DNA of 5,558 nt from CAZNKU01 sp045654805 (GTDB lineage: Bacteria > Bacillota > Clostridia > Monoglobales > Firm-18). Position numbers and translations under genes: made by a program. The stretch covers positions 1-5,558 of the forward strand of contig JAZOOD010000038.1 in NCBI GenBank assembly GCA_045654805.1, given 5' to 3'. Below are positions 5,537 through 5,558 of the stretch, piece after piece (position 1 is the stretch's first letter; every line of letters begins with the position of its first letter). Below the pieces are notes generated by a model that saw nothing but the letters and a program-made list of their open reading frames with translations, had not been told where the DNA came from and searched no databases.

Positions 5537-5558
5537 CTGAAACGGAGAAAGTTGAAAA

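Overview
The window looks like ordinary core chromosome from a low-GC member of the Bacteroidota, most likely Bacteroidales. Four things point there. Intergenic DNA is very AT-rich. Shine-Dalgarno sequences are absent. Candidate promoters fit the Bacteroidota pattern (-7 box TAnnTTTG, with TTG about 20 bp upstream in the clearest case). The gene families are also typical of the phylum: an LptF/LptG-type permease of about 640 residues, a fused RibBA, and a short START-like protein. No phage, insertion sequence, CRISPR array, toxin or defence gene is visible.

Layout, left to right. Bases 1-186 hold no convincing gene, but carry four 9-mers resembling DnaA boxes, arranged as two inverted pairs around a T-rich core. 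Bases 188-231 are a strong stem-loop terminator. A tight leftward block follows, transcribed from right to left: LptF/LptG-family permease (4586 to 2676), 6 bp gap, ribBA (2669 to 1452), 12 bp gap, class I aspartate-type aminotransferase (1439 to 246), then the terminator. A 195-bp gap upstream of the permease holds a candidate promoter, a stem-loop in the predicted leader, and an 11-bp inverted repeat. Further right lies a leftward gene for a 126-residue START/AHSA1-like protein (5162 to 4782). A 300-bp gap with candidate promoters facing both ways separates it from a rightward elongator-type tRNA with anticodon CAU (5463-5536).

The three leftward genes are probably one operon. It joins an inner-membrane component of lipopolysaccharide transport, the enzyme for both entry steps of riboflavin synthesis, and a PLP aminotransferase of amino-acid metabolism. 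They do not form one pathway, so this is best read as a housekeeping co-expression unit. The START-like gene could join the same transcript by read-through, since no clear terminator follows it.

I found no strong case for an undescribed system. The items most worth a second look are the origin-like left edge, the long C-terminal extension of the permease with a possible membrane hairpin, and small palindromic or repeated motifs around the promoters.
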